Source: Oceanococcus sp041619555
GTDB taxonomy: Bacteria > Pseudomonadota > Gammaproteobacteria > Nevskiales > Oceanococcaceae
DNA: 30,348 nt
Direction of reading: 5' to 3'
Assembly (NCBI GenBank): GCA_041619555.1
Contig: JBFKDQ010000046.1
Span: forward strand, 1-30,348
Below are positions 17,583 through 24,943 of the stretch, in pieces. The notes beneath the pieces were generated by a model. The model was not told the origin of the DNA. It saw nothing but the letters and a program-made list of their open reading frames with translations, and did no database searches. The position numbers and the translations under genes were made by a program. Positions within the stretch are counted from its first letter, which is position 1; every line of letters starts with the position of its first letter.

Positions 17583-17755
17583 GCGGATTTCTCCTGCCGG
17601 GCCCTGAATTCCCGGGTTCTGAGTTCATTCAACAAACGACGCTGCCGCAGCCAGGGCGCCAGCGCATTGACCAGCAGCAACACCAAGGTCAGACCGAAAC
17701 TCGGCCAGACGAAACGGGCGTAGCCACCCATCGCCAGAAAATCGCTCCAGTTCAT
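17579..17755 (-). CDS. ccmD: Haem exporter protein CcmD
   Basis: A 58-residue small membrane protein. It begins MNWSDFLAMGGYARFVWPSF, the usual CcmD opening with the conserved Tyr, followed by a single membrane helix (GLTLVLLLVNALAPW, about 21-35) and a basic cytoplasmic tail (RQRRLLNELRTREFRARQEK). It helps release holo-CcmE from CcmABC. The start overlaps the ccmC stop and its stop overlaps the ccmE start, each as ATGA, exactly where ccmD is expected. Confidence 0.95.
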   Translation of the reverse strand: MNWSDFLAMGGYARFVWPSFGLTLVLLLVNALAPWLRQRRLLNELRTREFRARQEKSA

Positions 17756-18492
17756 GCTTGCGGCTCCAGAATGCGGGCGACCCAGCGGGCATGGCGTTCA
17801 CGGCTGAGGAGCTCGTTGCGCATGCGCATCAGCACCACGGCGGCAAAGTACACATTCATTGCCAGCGCCATTTCCAGCAAGGGCAGCAGCATGGCCATGT
17901 CGATGGAAGGCTTGTCGAATTTGGTCACGGTCGGCCCCTGATGCAGGGTATTCCACCATTCCACCGAGTAATGCACGATCGGCACGTTGATCGCCCCAAC
18001 CAGCGCCAGCAGGCTGCAGGCCCGCGCCGCCAGCCGCTTGTCCTCGATCGCCTGATCCAGCGCGATCACGCCCAGATACAGGAACAGCAAAATCAGTTCG
18101 GAGGTCAGGCGCGCATCCCAGACCCAGTAGGTGCCCCACATGGGCTTGCCCCAGAGCATGCCGGTGACCAGCGCCAGAGCGGTGAAACTGGCGCCCAGCG
18201 GGGCGGCTTCAGCGACATAGATTTCGGCCAGCTTCATGCGCCAGATCAGCGCGATCGCGGCGGCCACCGCCATGCTGGTATAGATGAACAGCGAGAGCCA
18301 GGCGGCCGGCACATGCACGAAAATGATACGGTAGCCCTCGCCCTGCTGGTAATCCACCGGCGCGGTGACGAGGCTGCCATACAGACCATGGGCGAACAGG
18401 CCCAGCGCCAGCAGTCCGAGCCACGGAATCCAGCGCGCGGCGCCATGATAGAAGCTTGGCGGCGAAGCCATGCGATGAAACCAGACCCACAT
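17752..18492 (-). CDS. ccmC: Haem transporter/attachment protein CcmC
   Basis: A 246-residue protein with six membrane helices. The WWD domain reads WGKPMWGTYWVWDARLTSE at residues 114-132, flanked by haem-ligand histidines H60 (IIFVHVPAA) and H184 (WWNTLHQG), the same residue numbers as in E. coli CcmC. It presents haem to CcmE. The start at 18492 matches the E. coli N-terminus in length and sequence (MW...PP.FY). An AGGA lies 9 nt upstream, and the ATG also overlaps the stop of a 23-codon ORF (TGATG). The gene is separated from ccmB by 293 bp. Confidence 0.97.
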   Translation of the reverse strand: MWVWFHRMASPPSFYHGAARWIPWLGLLALGLFAHGLYGSLVTAPVDYQQGEGYRIIFVHVPAAWLSLFIYTSMAVAAAIALIWRMKLAEIYVAEAAPLGASFTALALVTGMLWGKPMWGTYWVWDARLTSELILLFLYLGVIALDQAIEDKRLAARACSLLALVGAINVPIVHYSVEWWNTLHQGPTVTKFDKPSIDMAMLLPLLEMALAMNVYFAAVVLMRMRNELLSRERHARWVARILEPQA

Positions 18493-18563
18493 CAGAATGC
18501 ATCCTGATCCGGCGTAGGCCAGCGGCCGCCGATGGCAGTCCAGTTCGCAGTCTTATCCCGCAT
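18492..18563 (-). CDS. Possible 23-codon leader ORF coupled to ccmC
   Basis: A short ORF with a clear Shine-Dalgarno (GAGAGG, 7 nt before ATG) and a stop that overlaps the ccmC start as TGATG. The peptide (MRDKTANWTAIGG..., 23 residues) has no recognisable domain. It lies in the unusual ccmB-ccmC gap. It may couple translation to ccmC or be a chance ORF. Confidence 0.3.
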   Translation of the reverse strand: MRDKTANWTAIGGRWPTPDQDAF

Positions 18564-18785
18564 CAAAACGCCTCTCTTCAAAGGGCAAAAACTCGAATGT
18601 TAACGCGTTTCCGGCAGCGCGCGCCGGCCTCATCAAGCGCGGCGCCTGCAGGCCAGGCCAGCGCCGCGTGTCCGCCGCGCCACCGGGCAGGCCGGCCCGA
18701 TCTGAGCTTGGACCGCGAAGTCGCGCCAAGGTGCCTTGCCGCCGGCGTCTGGCCCGCCGCCTCTGATCCTTGTCCATCACGCTTT
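18493..18785. other. ccmB-ccmC intergenic gap
   Basis: ccmB and ccmC are usually adjacent or overlapping, but here 293 bp separate them on the same strand. The left 70 bp hold the candidate leader ORF, and an AT-richer patch (about 18566-18605) precedes it and could hold a promoter for ccmC-I. The rest is GC-rich and shows no recognised gene; an in-frame stretch beginning at 18774 on the minus strand is Arg-rich low-complexity and not convincing. Confidence 0.5.
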
Positions 18786-19451
18786 TCAGTCCGCCGCGAT
18801 TTTCAATGCGGCGGCAGTGGCCAGTGGCGCCAGCAGCAAGGCGCCCAGCAGCAGTGCGGCCAGCAGCTGGATCTGCGCCACCACCGGCAGGCCGTCGTAG
18901 CGTGCCACCCCGATGCCGGCACCAAAAATCAAGATCGGCACGTACAAAGGCAGCATCAGCAGGCCGGTCAGCACCCCGCCACGCGGCAGGGCGGCGGTCA
19001 GCGCGGCGCCGATACTGCCGACGAAACACAGGCTCGGCGTACCCAGCAGCAGGCTCCAGACGATCACGCGACACACCTCATCGGGCACGTACAACGCATG
19101 CGCCAGCGGCCAGGCCAGCAGGCTCACCGGCAGACCGGTGAACAGCCAGTGCACCGAGATCTTGATCAACAGGATCAAGGCCGGCGGCCAGGGCGAGAGC
19201 AGCAGGGCGTCCACCCAGCCTTCGGCCAGCTCCTGCCGGAACAAGGCTTCCAGGCCCATCACCGTCGCCAGCAAGGCGGCGGTCCAGAGGATCGCCGGCG
19301 CGCTGCGCGCCAGCAAGGCCGGATCCGGCACGCCGCCCAGCGGAAACATCGCGCACACCAGCACGAAAACCAGGCAGGGCTGCAGGGCTTCACCACGGCG
19401 CCGCCAGTAGCGCAGAAATTCCCGCTGCGCGATCCGTCCGATGCCCCTCAT
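18786..19451 (-). CDS. ccmB: Haem exporter membrane subunit CcmB
   Basis: A 221-residue ABC-type membrane subunit with six hydrophobic segments. The family signature region FRQELAEGWVDALLLSP (about residues 70-86) and the conserved LPL-x-VP-x-LIFG near 165-176 are present. With CcmA and CcmC it forms the ABC complex that drives release of haem-loaded CcmE. The start overlaps the ccmA stop by 4 nt. Confidence 0.94.
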   Translation of the reverse strand: MRGIGRIAQREFLRYWRRRGEALQPCLVFVLVCAMFPLGGVPDPALLARSAPAILWTAALLATVMGLEALFRQELAEGWVDALLLSPWPPALILLIKISVHWLFTGLPVSLLAWPLAHALYVPDEVCRVIVWSLLLGTPSLCFVGSIGAALTAALPRGGVLTGLLMLPLYVPILIFGAGIGVARYDGLPVVAQIQLLAALLLGALLLAPLATAAALKIAAD

Positions 19452-20074
19452 TGCCCCATCTCGAAGTGGCGTGGCGTGCAGTCGGGAATCGAGAAATTCT
19501 CGTGGCTGGCGATCACCACCGCGCCACCACCCTGGACATGCCGGCCAACCGCCTCCCCCAGACGCCGTCGATTGTCGGTATCCAAGCCGTTGAAGGGTTC
19601 ATCCAGCAACCACACTGGCGCGGCGCTGACCACCAGGCGGGCCAGCGCGGTGCGCTTGATCTGCCCGGTCGACAGGGCCCGCACCGGACGCTGCGCCAGA
19701 GCGAGCAGGTCAAACTGCGCCAGGGCGCCTTCAACCCCCGCCTGCGGCGATTGCGCCAGGGCGGCGTGATAATGGAGATTCTCTGCCACGCTCAGGTCGC
19801 GCGACAGGCTGGGCCGCTCACCGAGATAGAAGAGGCTCTGCCCTGCTTCATCCAACCGGTCCTCGAAATCGCCTTCACGCCAGTGCCGCTCGCCCTCATC
19901 GAAAGACTGCAGGCCGGCCAGTATGCGCAACAAGGTGGTTTTGCCGCAGCCATTGGCACCACGGATCCAGAGCACTTCACCGCCACGAACCTCCAGGCTC
20001 AAACCCTGGTACAGCTCCGCACCGCCGCGCCGCAGCCAGAGCCGCCTCACCCCCACGACCGGTTTTCCGTTCAA
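19448..20074 (-). CDS. ccmA: Haem exporter ATP-binding protein CcmA
   Basis: ABC ATPase with Walker A GANGCGKTT, signature LSTGQIKRTALARL, Walker B VWLLDEPFNGLD and switch H in IASHENF. The start is uncertain: the frame is open upstream to a GTG at 20167 (239 residues), but a TTG at 20074 gives 208 residues, close to the 207 of E. coli CcmA, and another option is GTG at 20056. None has a well-spaced Shine-Dalgarno. A TACAAT (-10-like) on the minus strand near 20150 would put the transcript start inside the longer version, which favours an internal start. The protein hydrolyses ATP to drive holo-CcmE release. Confidence 0.92.
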   Translation of the reverse strand: MNGKPVVGVRRLWLRRGGAELYQGLSLEVRGGEVLWIRGANGCGKTTLLRILAGLQSFDEGERHWREGDFEDRLDEAGQSLFYLGERPSLSRDLSVAENLHYHAALAQSPQAGVEGALAQFDLLALAQRPVRALSTGQIKRTALARLVVSAAPVWLLDEPFNGLDTDNRRRLGEAVGRHVQGGGAVVIASHENFSIPDCTPRHFEMGQ

Positions 20075-20078
20075 TCGC

Positions 20079-20103
20079 TGCCAATGCCTCTTGCCAATGC
20101 CTC
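20079..20103. repeat. 12-bp tandem direct repeat before ccmA
   Basis: TGCCAATGCCTC occurs twice (20079-20090 and 20092-20103) with one base between, just upstream of the probable ccmA start. It may be incidental or part of the leader. Confidence 0.5.
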
Positions 20104-20236
20104 GTGCTCTTGTGCCGGGGCATCGAAGACCTAAAAGAGGCGCGGATTGTACCGATTGCCTGGCCACAAGGCGAAACGCATGCGCTCACAGGCCGGCAAA
20201 GCGGTTCATCTGCGCGGTGCCGGCGCCGTTCCGGTT

Positions 20237-21637
20237 TCAGATTACCCGCGAATAGCTGCGGCTCGCAGCCTGTGGCGGCAGATAGCGATCGAAGACCATG
20301 CAGATATTGCGAATCAGCAGACGGCCGGCCGCGGTGACCTCGATCCCGCTCCCTGTGAGCCGGACCAGCCCATCCGCCGCCAGCTCCTGCAAGCGCACCA
20401 CTTCGGCGGCGAAATAGCCTCCGAAATCAATGCCGTGCAAGGCTTCGATCACACTGAAGTCGAGGCGAAAATGGCAGATGAGTTCCTGAATCACCCGGCG
20501 CCTGATGCGGTCATCGTCATTCAGTTCCACCCCGCGCAGGACCGGCAGTTCGTTCCTGGCCAGGGCGGCATGGTAGTCGGCCAGCTCCTTGTGATTCTGG
20601 GTATAACTCTCGCCGACGTGGGAGATCGCAGTCACCCCCATCGCCACCAGTTCGCAGTCAGCGTGGGTGGAATACCCCTGGAAGTTGCGATACAGCCTGC
20701 CCTCGCGCTGGGCAATCGCCAGCGCATCATCCGGCCTGGCGAAATGATCCATGCCAATGTAGACGTAACCCGCCTGCTGCAAGCGCTCGATTACCCGCGC
20801 CAGAATGGCCAGCTTGGTTTCCGCGCTCGGCAAGTCCTGCTCACGAATGCGCCGCTGCGGCGCGAACAGCTGCGGCATGTGCGCGTAATTGAACACCGAC
20901 AAACGATCCGGCGCCGCCTCGATCACCCGATCCAGGGTGCGATCAAAGGAATCCACACTCTGCAACGGCAGCCCGTAGATCAGATCGATATTGATCGAGT
21001 CGAAACCATGATCCCGCGCCGCCTGCATCACTGCCAGGGTCTGGGCTTCGGACTGCACCCGATGCACCGCCTGCTGCACCTGCGGATCAAAATCCTGCAC
21101 CCCCAGACTCATGCGATTGAAACCGATCTCGGCCAGCACCGCGATGGTCTGGGCATCGGCTTCACGCGGATCGATCTCGACCGAATATTCCCGCCCGGAA
21201 TCATCCCGCAGCGCGAAATGCTCGCCGGTTCTGACCATCAGTTCACGCATCTGCCCGGTGCTGATGAAGGTCGGCGTGCCGCCGCCCCAGTGCAGCTGAT
21301 TGACCGGCCGGCCGGGTGCAAACAATGCCCCTTGCAGCTCGATCTCGCGATACAGATCGGCCAGATACGGCTCCGCCCGGGCGCGATTTCGCGTCACCAC
21401 CTTGTTGCAGGCGCAGTAGAAACACAGGTGGGCGCAAAACGGGATATGAAAATACAGCGACAGCGGCAAGCCCTGCCGATTGCCGGCCTCGGCCTGACGC
21501 TGATAGGCCTGGTCGTCGACCGCAGGATCAAACTGCAAAGCGGTGGGATAGGAGGTGTAGCGAGGGCCGCTGCGATCGTGTCGCTGGATCAGCTGGGGGT
21601 CAAATACCACCGAGTTTTGCATGGGTGAATTCATCAT
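20237..21637 (-). CDS. hemN: Oxygen-independent coproporphyrinogen III oxidase
   Basis: A radical SAM enzyme that converts coproporphyrinogen III to protoporphyrinogen IX without oxygen. The cluster-binding motif is C-x3-C-x2-C-x-C in PFCAHLCFYCACN, the HemN-specific form; GGGTPTF (SAM binding), VEIDPRE, RMSLGVQDF and NIDLIYGLP follow. The C-terminal HemN domain includes LICHFRLDF and ends SRVI, as in E. coli. The start is ambiguous: ATG at 21664, 21637, 21634 or 21622 are all in frame without strong Shine-Dalgarno sites; 21622 aligns best with the E. coli N-terminus. An FNR/ANR box lies upstream. It supplies haem for the nitrate reductase and c-type cytochromes encoded on either side. Confidence 0.97.
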   Translation of the reverse strand: MMNSPMQNSVVFDPQLIQRHDRSGPRYTSYPTALQFDPAVDDQAYQRQAEAGNRQGLPLSLYFHIPFCAHLCFYCACNKVVTRNRARAEPYLADLYREIELQGALFAPGRPVNQLHWGGGTPTFISTGQMRELMVRTGEHFALRDDSGREYSVEIDPREADAQTIAVLAEIGFNRMSLGVQDFDPQVQQAVHRVQSEAQTLAVMQAARDHGFDSINIDLIYGLPLQSVDSFDRTLDRVIEAAPDRLSVFNYAHMPQLFAPQRRIREQDLPSAETKLAILARVIERLQQAGYVYIGMDHFARPDDALAIAQREGRLYRNFQGYSTHADCELVAMGVTAISHVGESYTQNHKELADYHAALARNELPVLRGVELNDDDRIRRRVIQELICHFRLDFSVIEALHGIDFGGYFAAEVVRLQELAADGLVRLTGSGIEVTAAGRLLIRNICMVFDRYLPPQAASRSYSRVI

Positions 21638-21710
21638 TGGAGTCGCTTGCGAAGGCCGGCACATGCCAAAGCGGGAAGCCTGCCTGCCCCGCCCCGAAGC
21701 CTATTCCCTG

Positions 21711-21752
21711 ATGATGCCGTCGCCGAGACGCCGACCGCCTGATGCAGATCAA
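21711..21752 (-). promoter_or_regulatory. FNR/ANR-type activator site and -10 element upstream of hemN
   Basis: On the minus strand TTGAT-CTGC-ATCAG (21752-21739) matches the FNR/ANR consensus TTGAT-N4-ATCAA at 9 of 10 positions. A -10-like CATCAT lies at 21716-21711, at the distance expected for a class II promoter with the activator centred near -41.5. Anaerobic activation of hemN by FNR/ANR is known in gammaproteobacteria, so the site fits its gene. Confidence 0.7.
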
Positions 21753-21763
21753 TTGACGGGCCG

Positions 21764-21789
21764 ACAAACAGACCCTGGCTCAGCCAGGG
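21764..21789 (-). terminator. Rho-independent terminator of the collagen-like gene
   Basis: CCCTGGCT and AGCCAGGG (21773-21789) form a stem around one base, effectively 6 bp with a 5-nt loop. On the minus strand it is followed by the T-rich TCTGTTTGT. It lies 27 bp past the collagen-like gene's stop and before the hemN control region. Confidence 0.65.
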
Positions 21790-21816
21790 CCTGCTGACCA
21801 CCTGCGCTGCGACCAG

Positions 21817-23382
21817 CTATTGCTCGAAGCACATCAGGCGCGCCGCCGAACCACAGGACACGTTGGAATGGTCGGTCCAGGTCGAATTGGTTCCGACATT
21901 GATCCCGGTGTAGGCGAAATTGCTGGCCGATGCCTGGGTAAAGCCCTGGCAACTTAAGCTCGGATTCGCGTACTTGGTCCCGCCCACCACCGTGGTATTG
22001 CTCCAGGACTGGGCGCTACCCAGGCTCTGGCCAATGGCGGTGACATTGATTGGCGCGCTGATCACGCCATCGGTCAAATCCGCCCAGTTGTTCGCCACCA
22101 CGGTGCCATTGACCAGCACATAGGCCGAATTGCTCTGCACGAAGCGGGTCGAAGGCGAACCTTCATTGTTGGACACCCACGCCATGTAGCTGCCGCTCAG
22201 GCCCGCTTGGGCGGCTTCCGTATTGCACTTGGCATCGGCACCGGCCAGACCGCCCAGGTTGCCGCTGTAGGTGGCCGAACTGATGAACACACGCTTGTCG
22301 GGACTCGGCGGGGGCGGATCATCCGGCGGATCCGTCGGCACAATGCAAGGGATCTGCACTGAAGAATTCGGGCAACTCAGCGTCGCCACACCCTGGGCCG
22401 AGCAGGTGCTGACCTCGCAGGACACCCCATCCTGACCGTTCGCGCCATCGGCCCCGGGCGGGCCAGCAGGTCCTTGCGGACCCGGCGGTCCTGCCAGACC
22501 CGGCGCACCGGCTGGACCGGGCTCACCGGCTACGCCCTGCGGCCCGGCCGGGCCAACCGGACCCGGATCACCCTGGTCGCCTTTGTCACCCTGGATGCCG
22601 GCGATGCCCTGCGGGCCTTGCTCACCCGGTTCGCCCTGGAGACCTTGCGAGCCCTGATCACCTTGCGGACCTGCCGGCCCCATCGGACCGGGATCGCCCT
22701 GGTCGCCTTTGTCACCCTGGATGCCGGCGATGCCCTGCGGCCCTTGCTCACCCGGTTCGCCCTGTACACCTTGCGGGCCCTGTTCACCTTGCGGGCCTTG
22801 ATCACCTTGCGGACCTGCCGGCCCGATCGGGCCGGGATCACCTTGATCGCCTTTGTCACCCTGGAGGCCGGCAATGCCCTGCGGGCCCTGATCACCCTGT
22901 TCGCCTTGCGGACCTTGCGGGCCCTGATCACCTTGCGGCCCCATCGGGCCCACCGGACCCGGCTCACCTTGCGGTCCTGCGGGCCCGGCCTCGCCCTGCT
23001 CGCCTTTCTCCAGCGCGGCAATGGTCAGAGAGTAGGTCCCGGTCTCGTATTTCTTCTTTTTCTCGTCCACCGCAACCAGCAACTGGTATTCACCATCCGC
23101 CAGAGCGTTCGGCAGCTGTGCGCGGACATGACCGGGTTCCGAATAGATGACCTGCAGGGGCAGGCTACCCAGTTCCACCACCGGATGTTCGGCCTTCTTC
23201 TTGTCGTCCTTGAGGTACTCGCCGTCGATGTACAGCATCTGCCCCGGTCGGTCGACGGTCACCGCATGGATGAGCAGCTGATCGGCGGCATGTACGCCAG
23301 CACTGTGACCCAGCAGTGCAACAGCGACGCCGAGCACTTGCAAGCAGCGGTTCAGGCGAAATGATTGATGTTGCACGGCCAT
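21817..23382 (-). CDS. Secreted collagen-like protein with C-terminal endostatin-like (DUF1554) domain
   Basis: A 521-residue protein. A signal peptide probably ends after VHA (residue 32). Residues 33-126 are beta-rich and resemble an IPT/Ig-like domain. Residues 127-321 are about 65 unbroken Gly-X-Y triplets, rich in Pro, Gln, Asp and Lys, able to form a collagen triple helix. A Cys-rich linker (C322, C327, C337, C346) and a Pro-rich hinge lead to a domain at about 364-521, which looks like DUF1554, known from Leptospira. Its GGLAGADAKC motif and four cysteines (C386, C478, C510, C518) resemble animal endostatin. GGAG lies only 1-2 nt before the ATG but 7 nt before a GTG two codons on (23376), which may be the true start. 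Role unknown; an extracellular adhesive trimer is one guess. Confidence 0.85.
   Translation of the reverse strand: MAVQHQSFRLNRCLQVLGVAVALLGHSAGVHAADQLLIHAVTVDRPGQMLYIDGEYLKDDKKKAEHPVVELGSLPLQVIYSEPGHVRAQLPNALADGEYQLLVAVDEKKKKYETGTYSLTIAALEKGEQGEAGPAGPQGEPGPVGPMGPQGDQGPQGPQGEQGDQGPQGIAGLQGDKGDQGDPGPIGPAGPQGDQGPQGEQGPQGVQGEPGEQGPQGIAGIQGDKGDQGDPGPMGPAGPQGDQGSQGLQGEPGEQGPQGIAGIQGDKGDQGDPGPVGPAGPQGVAGEPGPAGAPGLAGPPGPQGPAGPPGADGANGQDGVSCEVSTCSAQGVATLSCPNSSVQIPCIVPTDPPDDPPPPSPDKRVFISSATYSGNLGGLAGADAKCNTEAAQAGLSGSYMAWVSNNEGSPSTRFVQSNSAYVLVNGTVVANNWADLTDGVISAPINVTAIGQSLGSAQSWSNTTVVGGTKYANPSLSCQGFTQASASNFAYTGINVGTNSTWTDHSNVSCGSAARLMCFEQ
22420..23004 (-). repeat. Gly-X-Y collagen repeat tract with three long internal copies
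   Basis: The tract encodes about 65 collagen triplets. A 27-residue unit starting GPQGIAG and ending GPAGPQ recurs three times (22807-22887, 22663-22743, 22537-22617) with few changes, spaced 144 and 126 bp apart. This shows recent internal duplication and makes copy-number change by slippage likely. Confidence 0.85.
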
Positions 23383-23596
23383 ACTCCAGAAGCAGAATCT
23401 ATGCCTTCCGACATCGGCACCTGACGCTCAAACTTGAGAGGCGGTGACCCGGAGCAGTCAACATCGGCACGCTAACTCTGCTGCGTTAACTCGCTGAACA
23501 TGGACTATGTGGACGGCCTTGAATGGATTTTCCTGAGTGTCACCATGCGCCGGCCACGGTCAACAAAACGTCAAGAGGGGCGCAGGGCCCGACCGT
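23383..23596. other. moeA to collagen-like gene intergenic region
   Basis: The 214-bp gap probably holds the promoter of the collagen-like gene. Seen in it are an exact 10-bp direct repeat, ACATCGGCAC, at 23411-23420 and 23461-23470, and a near-palindrome, CTCAAACTTGAG, at 23427-23438. No confident -35/-10 pair was found. Confidence 0.4.
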
Positions 23597-24826
23597 TCAG
23601 CGCGCCGCCAGGTCCGAAGTGGCCAGTGGCAGGAACGCCGCCTGCTGGCCGATCGCCTGCGCCTGCCCCGCCGGCACCCGCAGCAGGGCGTTGGCCTGAA
23701 TCACATTGCTCAGCATGTGCGAGGCCTGCCGCGGCAAGGCACGCAGACACGCCTGCCCCTGCGCATCGACAAACCAGCACACGCGCAGGAAGCGGTCACG
23801 GCTTGGCGCCGCCGCCAGTTCGAACTCCACACGGCCGCGGGAGAAGATTGGCGCGCCGGGCCGCAGCCCTTGCAGCAGGCGCAGTACGGGTACCAGATGC
23901 AGCCAGGCGCAGACGAATACCGCGGCCGGATTGCCCGGCAGGATCAGCACCGGCTTGGCGCCCGCCATGCCGAAAGCCAAGGGCTTGCCGGGTTTCTGCG
24001 CCACCCGCCAGAACTTCTCCTCCACCCCGAGCGAGGCCGCCACCTCACGGGCATAGTCGCGCTCGCCCACCGAAGCGCCGCCGGTGATGACCACCAGATC
24101 CGCATCGGCCAGGGCGGAGCTCAGAGCCTGGGCCAGGGCCTCGCGCTGGTCGGCCACGACACTCACCTGCGCGCTCACCCCGCGCTCGGCCAGCCAGGCG
24201 TGCAGGAAAGCCCCATTGCATTCATACACTTCGCCGGGACGCAGAACCTGACCCGGCGCCACCAGTTCATCCCCGGTCACCAGCACCGCCACTTTGGGCC
24301 CGCGGATACAGCGGACCTGATCCACACCCACGAAGCTGGCCGCGGCAATCACGGCACTGTCGATGCGCTGCCCGGCGGCGCACAATTCATGACCGGCGCG
24401 GGCTTCTTCGCCTTGCTGGCGGATGTTATTGCCCGGCGTGACCGGCGCATTGAACTGCAGCCGGGAACCTTCCACGATTGTTTTTTCCTGCATCACCACG
24501 GCGTCCGCGCCGGGCGGAATCATCGCGCCGGTGAAGATGCGCGCACAGTGTCCGGCCGCAAGTGCGGTCTGCTGTTCCTGCCGCTGCGCGGCAATGAACT
24601 GCAGGCATTCGAGCGTCACCGGTGTGCTGTTGCTGGCGCCGGTCAGATCCGCGCTGCGCAGCGCATAGCCATCCATCGCGCTTTGCGCGAACGGCGGCAG
24701 ATCGATCCGGCTGTGCAGCGCCTGCGCCAGCACCCGACCGCGAGCCTGCTGCAGTGGCAGGGTTTCCTCCGGCAAAACAGGAACCGCCTCGGCATAGGCC
24801 TGCCAGGCGGCTTCAACTGAAATCAT
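23597..24826 (-). CDS. moeA: Molybdopterin molybdotransferase MoeA
   Basis: The 409-residue enzyme starts at ATG 24826, which has GGGAGG 5 nt upstream; the in-frame GTG at 24850 would place that site inside the gene. Motifs: PPFAQSAMDGYALR in domain III/I, FTGAMIPPGADAVVMQE, the MPT-binding GGASVGERDY (usually GGVSVGD-x-D), KPGKPLAFG and LPGNPAAVF. It inserts molybdate into adenylylated molybdopterin to make Moco, which the nitrate reductase encoded just upstream needs as bis-MGD. It lies 117 bp after narI on the same strand and may be cotranscribed. The Val to Ala change and Glu-Arg after GxSVG are small variations. Confidence 0.95.
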   Translation of the reverse strand: MISVEAAWQAYAEAVPVLPEETLPLQQARGRVLAQALHSRIDLPPFAQSAMDGYALRSADLTGASNSTPVTLECLQFIAAQRQEQQTALAAGHCARIFTGAMIPPGADAVVMQEKTIVEGSRLQFNAPVTPGNNIRQQGEEARAGHELCAAGQRIDSAVIAAASFVGVDQVRCIRGPKVAVLVTGDELVAPGQVLRPGEVYECNGAFLHAWLAERGVSAQVSVVADQREALAQALSSALADADLVVITGGASVGERDYAREVAASLGVEEKFWRVAQKPGKPLAFGMAGAKPVLILPGNPAAVFVCAWLHLVPVLRLLQGLRPGAPIFSRGRVEFELAAAPSRDRFLRVCWFVDAQGQACLRALPRQASHMLSNVIQANALLRVPAGQAQAIGQQAAFLPLATSDLAAR

Positions 24827-24943
24827 CGCATCCTCCCGAATCTGAACCACCGGCCACGATAAGCATGGCCCGATGCGTGCCCCATCGGCCGGCAGAACTC
24901 TACCCAGAGCGCCGCTGCATCGCCAGCCGTGGCGCCCCGGAGC

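Noticed and set aside
18553..18774. Arg-rich minus-strand frame between ccmB and ccmC
   Set aside because: Low-complexity Arg/Gly/Ala composition, no good Shine-Dalgarno seen and no family resemblance.
22537..22887. Spaced repeats that could suggest a CRISPR array or tandem element
   Set aside because: The repeats keep codon frame within a collagen gene, are long and unevenly spaced, and have no unique spacers.
22474..23364. Plus-strand frame with regular Thr/Leu/Arg repeats
   Set aside because: It is the complement of the Gly-X-Y tract; its periodicity follows from the collagen repeats.
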